Source: Streptomyces sp. NBC_01016 (GTDB taxonomy: Bacteria; Actinomycetota; Actinomycetes; Streptomycetales; Streptomycetaceae). From it: a stretch of 64,000 bases of DNA. Numbering within the stretch: position 1 is the stretch's first letter; each line of letters begins with the position of its first letter. The translations under genes and the position numbers were made by a program. The stretch spans positions 1 through 64,000 of the forward strand of contig NZ_JAPEOQ010000001.1 of assembly GCF_026341035.1 (NCBI RefSeq), given 5' to 3'. Below, one piece after another: positions 1 to 7,524 of this stretch. Below the pieces are notes generated by a model. That model ran no database searches and was not told where the DNA came from. It worked only from the letters and a program-made list of their open reading frames with translations.

Positions 1-17
1 CCGTCACTCACCCTGAA
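1..17 (+). repeat. attL core, 3' end of a tRNA (probably tRNA-His)
   Basis: The 17 bases ccgtcactcaccctgaa recur exactly at 52582-52598. In the right-hand copy the preceding bases give a T-arm-like sequence (ggttcaagtccc). Read as a tRNA, the acceptor 3' strand is CACTCAC followed by discriminator C73, which is characteristic of tRNA-His. The tRNA body would lie left of the window. The tRNA identity is inferred; the repeat itself is directly visible. Confidence 0.8.
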
Positions 18-22
18 TGATC

Positions 23-54
23 AAGGCCCGACCTGCGAAAGCAGGCCGGGCCTT
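23..54 (+). terminator. Phage-borne terminator behind the tRNA at attL
   Basis: Inverted repeat AAGGCCCG-a-CCTGC, GAAA tetraloop, GCAGG-c-CGGGCCTT, then CTTC. It lies six bases after the att core, where the displaced host terminator (52606-52635, also with a GAAA loop) would have been. Integration therefore replaces one terminator with another of similar design. Confidence 0.75.
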
Positions 55-82
55 CTTCATGCCCGCACCCGTGGGAACACCA

Positions 83-106
83 CGGGAACACGACCCCCTC
101 CCCAAG
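83..106 (+). repeat. Left copy of att-flanking arm-type repeat
   Basis: The sequence starting CGGGAACACG, followed by a CCCCCTCCC tract and AAG, is repeated in the same orientation near the right end at 52460-52484. A further GGGAACAC lies just upstream at 73-80. Direct repeats flanking the core on both sides are where a tyrosine integrase would have arm-type binding sites; that role is inferred. Confidence 0.5.
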
Positions 107-134
107 GCCGCCCCGCGCGCCTATCGTCCCGGTC

Positions 135-1433
135 ATGGCGAGCATCGTTGAACGCCCCAAGAAGTCGGGCGAAGTCACGTACCAGGTGAAGTGGCGCTCA
201 GGCGGCGCCTGGCAGACCGAGAACTTCGGCGGCGACACCGGCGCCGAGCAGGCCGACCAGTTCAAGCAGCTCGTCGAGGCGCACGGCAACCAGTGGCCGT
301 ACGGCTGGATCAAGGGCCACGGATTCGTCGAACCCGAGCAGCACCCCGACGACCACCCCTTCGGCGACTACGCCCACCGCTACGTCGACGGACTGAACAC
401 CGTGGACGCCCGCACCAAGCGCGACTACAAGCGGGACATCGAGAAGCACTTCCTCGGCGTGCCATACGTCGACCAGGCGGGCGCCGAGCACCGCCTCGGC
501 GGCCTCGTCCACACCGAGCCAGACGGCACGGAGCTCCCGCCGACCATCTGCAACATCACGCAGGCCGACGTGAACGTCTGGGTCGGCCGGCAGCGGCACG
601 CGATCACGGCCCCGGATGATCCCGAGAAGGTGCTCCGGATCAAGGCCAGCGCCAAGAGCGTCGCCAACCGGCACGGCCTGCTGTACGTGATCTTTCAGAC
701 CGCGATCGAGTCAGAGCCCGCGCTCCGCGAATCGAACCCCTGCAAGAAGACCGGCCTCCCCCGCCAGGACGAGGGCACCGACGAGGAGATGGTGTTCCTC
801 GAACACGAGGAGTACGCGCGCATCAGCCTCGAACTGCGCACCCTCGACCCCGCGGCCGCAGACCTCGCCGACTTCCTCGTCGGCACCGGCATGCGATGGG
901 GCGAGGCCACCGCCCTCCAGACCCGCGACATCAACTGGACCACGGGCAAGGCCAACGTGCAGCGGGCATGGAAGCGGCAGGAGGACAACACGTTCAAGAT
1001 CGGGCCGCCCAAGACGAAGAAGGCCCGGCGCCTGGTGAAGCTGAACCCCGACCAGCTGGCGATGCTGCGCCGCCTGACGGCCGGCCGCCGCCCGGAGGAC
1101 TGGATCTTTCGGGGCGGGCAGGGCAAGGCGTGGCGGCACAGCAACTTCTACCACCGCAAGTGGGAGCGGGCGCTCGCCGAGGCCATCGCGAAGGGACTCG
1201 GCAAGAAGCCGAGGATCCACGATCTACGGCACACCCACGTGGCGTGGCTGATCGAACAGAACATCAACCCCGCAGCGATCCAGGCCCGGTTGGGGCATGA
1301 GTCGATCACGACGACGATCGACCGGTACGGGCACCTGCTGAACAACCTGGACGACGAGATCAGCGCCGCAGTTACCAACGCGATGCGCGTGGTGGCACCC
1401 CGCGAAGGGCTACAGGCCGTCCGCTCCGCGTGA
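135..1433 (+). CDS. int: Tyrosine recombinase (phage integrase)
   Basis: 432-residue site-specific recombinase that catalyses integration and, with a directionality factor, excision. The N-terminal third holds the arm-binding and SAM-like core-binding regions. The catalytic domain shows the first Arg in GTGMRWGEA (about residues 250-258), the HxxR box in HDLRHTH (about 365-371), and the final His and Tyr in LGHESITTTIDRYGHL (about 387-402). It lies 118 bp from attL and reads into the element, the usual arrangement for tRNA-targeting Streptomyces phages. It ends back to back with the convergent gene at 1434. Confidence 0.95.
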   Translation: MASIVERPKKSGEVTYQVKWRSGGAWQTENFGGDTGAEQADQFKQLVEAHGNQWPYGWIKGHGFVEPEQHPDDHPFGDYAHRYVDGLNTVDARTKRDYKRDIEKHFLGVPYVDQAGAEHRLGGLVHTEPDGTELPPTICNITQADVNVWVGRQRHAITAPDDPEKVLRIKASAKSVANRHGLLYVIFQTAIESEPALRESNPCKKTGLPRQDEGTDEEMVFLEHEEYARISLELRTLDPAAADLADFLVGTGMRWGEATALQTRDINWTTGKANVQRAWKRQEDNTFKIGPPKTKKARRLVKLNPDQLAMLRRLTAGRRPEDWIFRGGQGKAWRHSNFYHRKWERALAEAIAKGLGKKPRIHDLRHTHVAWLIEQNINPAAIQARLGHESITTTIDRYGHLLNNLDDEISAAVTNAMRVVAPREGLQAVRSA

Positions 1434-1913
1434 TCAGCGGCCCGGCTGCGGCGAGGGGCCGCCGCTCCAGTCCTGCGTCCACTCGCCGCTGCCGACGATG
1501 TGGAGCAGGTAGCCGCGCATCTCGTCGAAGCACTGACGCGTCATGGCGCCGGCCGCGACGAGCCACACGAAGCGACCGGGCTGCTCGTCGGGGAGGATCG
1601 CCGCGCCGTCGGGGAGATTGGGGCGGATCTCCATGCCGAACTCGGCGACCGTGGCAGGGGGTTCGACCTCGGCAGGTCGGGCGGGTTCCCAGTTCTGCCG
1701 CCATCGGCCGCTGCCGACGATGGCCTGGAGGTGGTGGAGCATTTCGTCGAAGCACTGCCGGGTCATGGCGCCGGTCGCGACGAGGAAGACGAACCTGCCT
1801 TCTCTCTCCGCGGGCACGATCGCTCGCCCGTCGGGCAGGTGGGGCACGAACTCCATGTCGAACTCCGCCTGGGGTTCTTCTTCCGTCGCGCGCGCTGCAC
1901 CTTCGTCTGCCAT
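1434..1913 (-). CDS. Uncharacterised protein with two near-identical domains
   Basis: 159 residues. Two copies of a roughly 57-residue unit (about residues 17-75 and 90-147) share the pattern LPDG.AI.P, GRFV.LVA, then an identical GAMTRQCFDEM, a YL/HL segment and IVGSG.W.Q.W. The DNA of the two copies is also very similar (around 1513-1565 and 1741-1793), so the duplication is recent or maintained by conversion. I do not recognise the family. The start at 1913 is chosen for the AAGGGG upstream. Sitting between integrase and repressor, transcribed in the lysogenic direction, it is a candidate lysogeny or superinfection gene (inference). Confidence 0.75.
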   Translation of the reverse strand: MADEGAARATEEEPQAEFDMEFVPHLPDGRAIVPAEREGRFVFLVATGAMTRQCFDEMLHHLQAIVGSGRWRQNWEPARPAEVEPPATVAEFGMEIRPNLPDGAAILPDEQPGRFVWLVAAGAMTRQCFDEMRGYLLHIVGSGEWTQDWSGGPSPQPGR

Positions 1914-2061
1914 TGTCGAGCCCCTTCGCATGGCACGCCCCTGCATTCGAACTTGATTCGAACATGCAGGTTACAAGTGATCCATCACGCCCCCCAGGCG
2001 GATCACCGACTGTGCCATACCGATCAGGTTGTGACTAGAGGGACTCAAGGTGTAACTGAAA

Positions 2062-2082
2062 GTACTATTAACTATTTAGTAC
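2062..2082 (-). terminator. AT-rich inverted repeat behind the repressor gene
   Basis: GTACTA, nine-base AT-rich spacer, TAGTAC, directly after the stop codon of the minus-strand repressor. It sits in an unusually AT-rich stretch (about 2035-2095) for this genome. It could terminate the repressor transcript or be a protein-binding site. The rest of 1914-2084 holds the promoter region of the gene at 1434, with two ATTCGAAC repeats (about 1946-1963). Confidence 0.35.
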
Positions 2083-2084
2083 AT

Positions 2085-2507
2085 TCACTCGACCGAGCGT
2101 CGGGTGCGCCGCCGGAGGAAGATCTGGGCCAGCTCATCGAGCTCGTCGAGCTCCTCCTCGTCGATCTCCTCGACCCGAGCCAGGAACAGTCGCCGCTTCC
2201 CTTCGACATCCCATCGCTCGGAGACGTGCCCGAAGAACTGGGCGCTGGCCGCACGCTGCAAGGCACTCACCGGGAGATGGAGCGCAGCGGCGAGCGCACG
2301 GAGCTGGCCCTCGGTCGGCGCCTTCACGCCCCGGTTCTTGATCAGGTTCTCGATGGTGCTCTTCGTGTAGAGCGGCCCCTGCCCCGGACGCTCCGGATCG
2401 ACCGCCGCCTCGGCGAGGGTGCGGTAGCCGAGGCCGCGCTCCTTCATCTGATCGCGCACAAGATCGGACAGGTCCGTCCGTCTCGTCGTTTCCTCCGCTG
2501 CCATCAT
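2085..2507 (-). CDS. Helix-turn-helix repressor, probable immunity repressor
   Basis: 140 residues. The N-terminal part (about 10-75) fits an XRE-like fold, with LYTKSTIENLIKNR as the likely recognition region. The C-terminus is rich in Glu and Arg (EEIDEEELDELDELAQIFLRRR), likely a multimerisation helix. It diverges from the small HTH gene at 2769 across a region with repeated operators, which is the classic CI/Cro layout. The start is the first of two adjacent ATGs, with GGAG upstream. Longer reading through the operator region is possible but unlikely because the added sequence just reflects the repeats. Confidence 0.75.
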   Translation of the reverse strand: MMAAEETTRRTDLSDLVRDQMKERGLGYRTLAEAAVDPERPGQGPLYTKSTIENLIKNRGVKAPTEGQLRALAAALHLPVSALQRAASAQFFGHVSERWDVEGKRRLFLARVEEIDEEELDELDELAQIFLRRRTRRSVE

Positions 2508-2768
2508 CCTCGTCTCCGCGTGGGCCGTGTGGGGGGTGGTGTCCACGTGACAACTGCGTCGCCTCTGGCATATGCACTGGTCGGCGCACTTTTCTAGCCA
2601 TCTCGACCGACACAGTGTCCAGGTTCTTGGCCATCGAACGCCACCCCACCCCGCAGCTTGACCAAAATTCCCCGAAACTCGCCGTCCAGTTATCTGGACA
2701 CAGCGTCCAGGTTCCTGCCATGCTCTGGGTGTCCAGAAAACTGGCCACACTGTCCAAGGAGGTAGATC
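2508..2768. promoter_or_regulatory. Divergent control region with repeated GTCCAG operators
   Basis: GTCCAG half-sites start at 2617, 2684, 2705 and 2731. At 2684-2699 and 2731-2746 they are followed after four bases by CTGGAC or CTGGCC, giving consensus GTCCAG-N4-CTGGMC. A 22-base segment (2611-2632) is nearly repeated at 2699-2720. The palindrome GACACAGTGTC lies at 2609-2619. The region separates the repressor and Cro-like genes, so it is the likely lysis-lysogeny switch. aaggagg at 2756-2762 is the ribosome binding site of the right-hand gene. Confidence 0.7.
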
Positions 2769-3056
2769 GTGGCGCCCGAACCCCGCTACGAACTCGTCCG
2801 CCCCGACCTGCTCCGCCTTCTCATGGAGCGCACGTGGACCGGCGCCGACGTCAGCGGCCGCGAACTCGCCGCCGCAATAGGCGTGCCGCGGGCCACCGTT
2901 AACGCCCTGCTCACCGGCACCACCCGCTCGGCACCCGAGACCGTCGCCCGCGCCATCTGCCGCGAGATCGGAATCGAACTGCTCTGCCTGTGGGCGCCCA
3001 AGAGCCGCACCATCCGCACCCCCGAGCCCGCGCCCCAACAACTGGCCGTCGCGTGA
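2769..3056 (+). CDS. Small HTH protein, Cro-like
   Basis: 95 residues, with an XRE-type helix-turn-helix at about 28-60 (GRELAAAIGVPRATVNALLTG). GTG start directly behind a strong aaggagg. It is the first gene of the rightward early operon and faces the repressor across the operator array, so a Cro-like role is likely. Its stop overlaps the next start in GTGA, indicating coupled translation. Confidence 0.75.
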   Translation: MAPEPRYELVRPDLLRLLMERTWTGADVSGRELAAAIGVPRATVNALLTGTTRSAPETVARAICREIGIELLCLWAPKSRTIRTPEPAPQQLAVA

Positions 3057-3325
3057 CTCGCCGCTTCACCTACGCCGAAGCCGCGGCCGAACTCCGCGTC
3101 TCCGAAACCTGGCTGCGCCGGCACATCAAGGCGCTGCCGCACAGCAAAAAGGGCCGAGTCGTGACGTTCACGGCGGAGGACCTGGAGCGGATCGACGCGC
3201 TGCACCACCACGAGCCGACGGCCGGCCCGCTGGCGATCGTCTCGGCTCCCAAGCCGGATGGCCCGCACCCGATGGCGCAGCTTCGGCCGCTGCCTCGGCG
3301 CGGCACCGCCGTCCGCACTTCCTGA
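3053..3325 (+). CDS. HTH DNA-binding protein, excisionase/MerR-like
   Basis: 90 residues. FTYAEAAAELRVSETWLRRHI, then RVVTFTAEDLERI, matches the winged-helix pattern of excisionase/AlpA-type proteins, where a basic hairpin precedes the second helix. GTG start overlapping the previous stop. It could be the directionality factor for the integrase or an early regulator; a second protein of the same style is at 16960. Confidence 0.65.
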   Translation: MTRRFTYAEAAAELRVSETWLRRHIKALPHSKKGRVVTFTAEDLERIDALHHHEPTAGPLAIVSAPKPDGPHPMAQLRPLPRRGTAVRTS

Positions 3326-3418
3326 ACTTCCCCACAACGCGCCGAAGGGCCGCTCCGCTTGCCGGCCTGAGCGACCCCCGACTACGGCGCCCCTACACAC
3401 AGAGAAAGAGAGGCCCCG

Positions 3419-3796
3419 ATGGCCACTGAGACTACCGCGACCACGGTCACCGCCCCCTTCGTTAGCCGGTGGGAGCGAGTTCCGCTGTCCGAGCAGCGCG
3501 TGGCGCTGGCCGCGTTGGACCGGATCATCGAGCTGCACCCGAACCTGCCTGCCGCGCACATCACGCTCTCCTACACCCGCCCCGAGCAGATCACTGTTCA
3601 GGCGCAGAAGTGGCACCACCTGGAGGCGTGGCGCATCGCGCTCAATGTGTCCCCGGCCGAGGTGGAGTTGGGGTGCTGCGAGCCGGAGCGCGACCACATC
3701 GAGTTCGAGGCGCAGGTCGACGAAGGACGAGTCCGCGTGTACGTGCTGGGCGACGAGCGGCCGGCCGTGGCCGACGACTCGGCGGTGTCCGCGTGA
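3419..3796 (+). CDS. Hypothetical early phage protein
   Basis: 125 residues, soluble, with a Thr-rich N-terminus followed by a mixed alpha/beta segment. No family recognised. It begins after a 93-bp gap that may hold an early promoter, and its stop overlaps the next start (GTGA), so it heads the long co-directional early operon. Confidence 0.65.
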   Translation: MATETTATTVTAPFVSRWERVPLSEQRVALAALDRIIELHPNLPAAHITLSYTRPEQITVQAQKWHHLEAWRIALNVSPAEVELGCCEPERDHIEFEAQVDEGRVRVYVLGDERPAVADDSAVSA

Positions 3797-4272
3797 AGGA
3801 GACCCACCGCGACGAGTGGCGCGTGATGGTCACTCTCAATCCCCAGAAGCCCACCGACCTTGGCCTCACCGGCGTCGACGACCTCACCGAGTACCTCGCG
3901 CCGACCGGACCGATCACCGTCGCCGTACTGCCCCGCCGCCTCGGGGACTTCGGCTTCGCGTCCGTGGGCGACCGCCTCGTGAGCCGCGACCCCGACGCCA
4001 GTTACCGCCGCCGTTGCGACGAGATCGCGGCCGAGCTGCGGCACCTCCCGCACGTCAGGGAGGTAGCCGTCACCTGCACCGAGACGCACACGTGCTCGCA
4101 CTGCCACCTCACGTGGGAGGTGCTCACCGCCGACGAAGCGGCCGACGACTCGACGAACCAGGACGAGCACAGCGTCGAGGACGAACCGGTGTGCTGCTAC
4201 ACGGCGATCGCGGAGTTCCGTGCCGAGCGCGGGATTCCGGCGCTGGCTCAGACGGGCGGTGCCTCGTGCTGA
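3793..4272 (+). CDS. Hypothetical protein with possible zinc site
   Basis: 159 residues, GTG start overlapping the upstream stop. The middle contains CTETHTCSHCH and a later CCY, suggesting a small zinc-binding element around residues 93-137. Otherwise unrecognised. Its stop codon lies inside the start of the next small gene. Confidence 0.65.
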   Translation: MKETHRDEWRVMVTLNPQKPTDLGLTGVDDLTEYLAPTGPITVAVLPRRLGDFGFASVGDRLVSRDPDASYRRRCDEIAAELRHLPHVREVAVTCTETHTCSHCHLTWEVLTADEAADDSTNQDEHSVEDEPVCCYTAIAEFRAERGIPALAQTGGASC

Positions 4273-4388
4273 CCTGGCCGATCGCCCTCGGATACCTGGC
4301 CCTCTTCGGCCTCGGCTGTGTCCTCGTGTGCTGGTCCGTCGACCGCCACTTCCCCATGAACGACAAGCCGAAGGACGGCACGCGATGA
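4266..4388 (+). CDS. Single-span membrane microprotein
   Basis: 40 residues. One hydrophobic helix (about 3-24: TWPIALGYLALFGLGCVLVCW) and a charged tail ending in KDGTR. The GTG start overlaps the previous gene and the stop overlaps the next ATG (ATGA), so it is embedded in the operon. Function unknown. Confidence 0.6.
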   Translation: MLTWPIALGYLALFGLGCVLVCWSVDRHFPMNDKPKDGTR

Positions 4389-4756
4389 GCAACGACCGCA
4401 TGCCCGTTGACGGGCCCTACCGCATCTACGTCGACGCCACCCCGACCGGCGCCACACTCGACGTCACCGCGTTCGTCCGCGCCGTCGTACTCAACCTCGC
4501 CTCTGCGGCCGACGAGGACGGCGAGAGCCTCCTCGACGACCTGGTCGAGATCGCCGAGTTGGAGCGGTCGGCCGGCGCGCAGGGCCCGGACTCGCACGCC
4601 GCTCACGAGCGGGACGAGCGAGTCGAGCGGCTCCTCCAGGAGGTCGCGGGCGACGCCAAGTTGCCGGTGTACGGCGGGCAGGTGGCTCGGCTTGCCGGGT
4701 CGCTGGCTCGGATTGCGGCGCCGCGTCCGGTGCCGGGACAGCGAGGTGCTGCGTGA
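4385..4756 (+). CDS. Hypothetical early protein
   Basis: 123 residues, acidic and helical in the middle (DEDGESLLDDLVEIAELERS), with no recognisable catalytic motif. Coupled on both sides by four-base overlaps. Confidence 0.6.
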   Translation: MSNDRMPVDGPYRIYVDATPTGATLDVTAFVRAVVLNLASAADEDGESLLDDLVEIAELERSAGAQGPDSHAAHERDERVERLLQEVAGDAKLPVYGGQVARLAGSLARIAAPRPVPGQRGAA

Positions 4757-5193
4757 GCACCGCTGCCGAGACCGAGAACTACCCCGGCGAACTCGCCATG
4801 CTGCGCGGCCTGGTGAGCGTGATCCGCACCATCGCGGAGCACGGCGACATGGACGAGCTGCGTCGCGTCCTGGTCGAGCACGAGATCGACGAGCAGGCGG
4901 CCTACGACGCCCGGGAGAAGGCCAGCGCCACGGCGCCGACGGCCACTCCCCACGTGTTCATCGAGGACGACCGCCTCCGCGCCCTGCACGACGCCATGAC
5001 GGCCAAGCGCGGCGAGTGGCGCACCGGCGACGTCCGCCGCGTCCTCCGCGACGCCGGCTTCAAGGGCCTCGGCCGCAACACCGCCAGCCAGTTCCTCCGT
5101 GCCCTCGTCGACCGCGGCCTCGCCTCCGCGCACGGCCCCGACGACGGCCGCTTCTACACGCTCAGCACCACGGGAAAGGACGGCCGCTCATGA
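4753..5193 (+). CDS. Hypothetical protein with C-terminal winged-helix-like domain
   Basis: 146 residues. An acidic helical N-terminal half is followed, from about residue 75, by a segment with winged-helix rhythm (WRTGDVRRVLRDAG, then NTASQFLRALVDRGL, then RFYTLS). This suggests DNA binding. GTG start in a GTGA overlap. Confidence 0.6.
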   Translation: MSTAAETENYPGELAMLRGLVSVIRTIAEHGDMDELRRVLVEHEIDEQAAYDAREKASATAPTATPHVFIEDDRLRALHDAMTAKRGEWRTGDVRRVLRDAGFKGLGRNTASQFLRALVDRGLASAHGPDDGRFYTLSTTGKDGRS

Positions 5194-5444
5194 CCGGGCC
5201 CGAGCACTACGTCGAGGCCGAACGCCTCGTCGCCGAGGCCGCCGTGGATGGGGCCGAGGGCACTCGCTTCGTCCGCCCCGAGAACCTCGCGGCCGCGCAG
5301 GTCCACGCGACTCTGGCCCTCGCCGCCGCAACTGCCATGGGCGCGCCCATGGACGGCCACGGCGACAGCGGACTTCCGCCCCTCGACTGCGAGGAGTGGT
5401 ACCGCGTCGCCGGGGTCAAGCCGCGGAAGGGCGGCGACGCCTGA
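5190..5444 (+). CDS. Hypothetical small protein
   Basis: 84 residues. An Ala-rich helix covers residues 8-50 and ends with DCEEWYRVAGV. ATG start overlaps the upstream stop, and the stop shares one base with the next start (TGATG). No family recognised; the position just before the nuclease suggests a recombination-associated accessory. Confidence 0.55.
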   Translation: MTGPEHYVEAERLVAEAAVDGAEGTRFVRPENLAAAQVHATLALAAATAMGAPMDGHGDSGLPPLDCEEWYRVAGVKPRKGGDA

Positions 5445-6382
5445 TGACGACGACCGCGCAGGCCGGGGCTTCGGCCCCGGCCGCCGGCCGAAGCCGCAAG
5501 GCCAAGGCCCCCGCACCCACCGGCGCCGACCGCATCCCCCAACCGTCGCAAGGCTGGTACCGGGACAAGGTCACCGGCGACAAGCTCCGCCGCGTCACCA
5601 CCATCCTCGAAAAGGGCTGCTCCAAGGGCGACGCCCTCACCTTCTGGGCCGGGAACATCACCGCCGACACGGCGATGGACCACCTGCCCTATCTCGTGAG
5701 CAGCAGCCTCCAGCCCGCCGAGCGGACCGAGGCCCGCAACTGGCTCGCCCGTGCCCACGTCCGCAAGAAGGACGAGCGTAAGGACGTCGGCTCCGCAGTC
5801 CACAAGCTGATCGAAGCTCACGTCCTCGGCACGCCGATGCCTGCCGAGCTGCTCGGCGACCCGAACCTCACCCCGTTCCTCGACCACTTCCTGACCTTCG
5901 TTGAGGACTGGCAAGTCACCTTCGAGGCCTCCGAGATGGTCGTCGGCAACCGGGAGCAGGGCTACGCCGGAACGCTCGACTACCTGCTCCGCTCCCCGCT
6001 CGTCGCCGCCGCGCTCGCCGCGTACTTCAACACGGACGTGCCCGCGGACTCTGTGTTCTGCGGCGACACCAAGACCGGCGGTGAGCTGGACGTCAAGGGC
6101 GTGTACCCCGAGGCCTCGTTGCAGATGGCCGCCTACCGCAAGGCCAAGGTCGCGTGGCTGCGGGACGGGTCCACCGTGCCCATGCCCGACACGTTCTGGT
6201 CCGGCGTCGTCCTCCACCTGCGGCCCGAGGGATACCGGCTGATCCCCGCCGTCGCGGACGACGACGTCTTCCAGGCGTTCCTCACCGTCAAGGCCAACTC
6301 CGAGTGGACGTCCGGCCTGTCCAAGACGGTCATCCGCCCCGCCCTCACCCTCCCCACCATCACCGAAGAGAGGGCCGCCTGA
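5444..6382 (+). CDS. PD-(D/E)XK superfamily nuclease
   Basis: 312 residues. The nuclease core spans about residues 120-260: Glu/His-rich helix (VGSAVHKLIEAHV), GTLDYLL supplying the first acidic residue, CGDTKTGG supplying the D-x-K pair, and QMAAYRKA supplying the conserved Gln-Tyr motif. This layout is that of phage and Cas4/RecB-type exonucleases. It is likely a recombination or DNA-processing exonuclease working with the Gp3-like, exonuclease and resolvase genes downstream. It is coupled to both neighbours by one-base overlaps. Confidence 0.8.
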   Translation: MTTTAQAGASAPAAGRSRKAKAPAPTGADRIPQPSQGWYRDKVTGDKLRRVTTILEKGCSKGDALTFWAGNITADTAMDHLPYLVSSSLQPAERTEARNWLARAHVRKKDERKDVGSAVHKLIEAHVLGTPMPAELLGDPNLTPFLDHFLTFVEDWQVTFEASEMVVGNREQGYAGTLDYLLRSPLVAAALAAYFNTDVPADSVFCGDTKTGGELDVKGVYPEASLQMAAYRKAKVAWLRDGSTVPMPDTFWSGVVLHLRPEGYRLIPAVADDDVFQAFLTVKANSEWTSGLSKTVIRPALTLPTITEERAA

Positions 6383-7524
6383 TGCCCATCCTCGATCTGC
6401 AAATGCGGATGCGTCAGCTCGGCGAGATCCGCATCGGCCACGTCGTCGCCGGCGTCTCCGCCAAGGGCAAGGAGTACACACGCCCGGCCAAGCTCGACAA
6501 GTTCCGCTTCACCTCCCCCTCGCGGGAAATCCTCGCCAGCGTCGCCGAGTTGTACGGCGGCGAGGTCAAGCCGTGGACCCCGGCGAACGGTGGCCCGGCC
6601 GAGTTCGAGGTGTACTCCACCGTCAACCGGCTCCCCGTGCTGATCCCGCCGCGCGACGCCGTGTCGCAGTGGTACGAGCTGTACGCCGGATCGCAGTGCA
6701 AGCGCCGATGCGACGGCGTCACCGAGCAGAAGTCCGACCGACCGTGCATGTGCAACCCGGACGACCGGGACTGCGCCATCACCACCCGCGTCAACGTCAT
6801 GCTCCGCGACGTCCCCGCACTCGGCCAATGGCTCCTCGTCTCCAAGGGCTACCACGCCGCCGTCACCCTGCCGCCCGCGGCCGAGCTGCTCGCACAGGCC
6901 GGCGGCTACGTCGCCGGATGGCTCGGGATGGAAGAGAAGACGGCCATCGTCAAGGACAAGCCCGCCCGGTTCATGGTCCCGACGCTCGACGTGGAGATCA
7001 CCCCGGCCGCGCTGATGAGCGGGGAGATCGGGAGCGGCAAGACCGAGGTCGCGAAGGGCCCGGAGCGCGCAGCCATCGCGTCGGCTCCGGCCGCAGCGTC
7101 GGGCCCGTCGAAGAACTACCTCGCCGCCGCGAAGGGGGCCGCGACACAGGAGGAGGCACTCGCGGTATTCCAGGCAGCGAAGAACGAGGGCGCACCCTTC
7201 GACTACCTGGAGAAGCTCAAGGCGATCGGACTCGCCAAGCCGACCGCCGCGTCGACCCCGCCGGCGAACACGGAGTCGAGCCCGGCGGTCGCCGATGCCC
7301 CGGACGACGAGGGCGTGTACGACGCCGAGGTGGTCTACGACGACCCCGCGGAAGTCCAAGGCGTCTGGTTCCAGATCATCGCCGCAGCAGGCCAGTTCGG
7401 GCTCACGACCGAGCAGGTCGAGGCCGGATTCGCCGAGCGCAACGGCGGCACCCACCCGTCGTCCGGATCACTCGCGCAGATGAACACCTACCTCGCCACG
7501 GTCAAGGCGGGTGAGGTCCGATGA
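6382..7524 (+). CDS. Gp3-like protein (recombination directionality factor family)
   Basis: 380 residues. The N-terminal 210 residues match my memory of the actinophage Gp3-like family, which includes the phiC31 directionality factor: LGEIRIGH, KLDKFRFTSPSR, VAELYGGEVKPW, LPVLIPP, QWYELY, then a cysteine cluster (CKRRCDG with later CMC and C) and TTRVNVMLRDVP. The C-terminal 150 residues are Ala-rich linker and a small helical domain. In phages without a serine integrase these proteins probably serve replication or recombination; here it follows the PD-(D/E)XK nuclease. Confidence 0.65.
   Translation: MPILDLQMRMRQLGEIRIGHVVAGVSAKGKEYTRPAKLDKFRFTSPSREILASVAELYGGEVKPWTPANGGPAEFEVYSTVNRLPVLIPPRDAVSQWYELYAGSQCKRRCDGVTEQKSDRPCMCNPDDRDCAITTRVNVMLRDVPALGQWLLVSKGYHAAVTLPPAAELLAQAGGYVAGWLGMEEKTAIVKDKPARFMVPTLDVEITPAALMSGEIGSGKTEVAKGPERAAIASAPAAASGPSKNYLAAAKGAATQEEALAVFQAAKNEGAPFDYLEKLKAIGLAKPTAASTPPANTESSPAVADAPDDEGVYDAEVVYDDPAEVQGVWFQIIAAAGQFGLTTEQVEAGFAERNGGTHPSSGSLAQMNTYLATVKAGEVR

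Noticed and set aside
3258..4388. 376-codon plus-strand frame spanning several early genes
   Set aside because: Only its last 40 codons, from the GTG at 4266, agree with coupled gene order; the rest is Arg/Pro-rich shadow sequence of the genes at 3419 and 3793.
5207..6481. Long minus-strand open frame of 424 codons opposite the nuclease gene
   Set aside because: Composition (Gly/Val/Arg/Glu-rich, no domain) is that of an antisense shadow in GC-rich DNA; the plus-strand nuclease has catalytic motifs and coupled neighbours.
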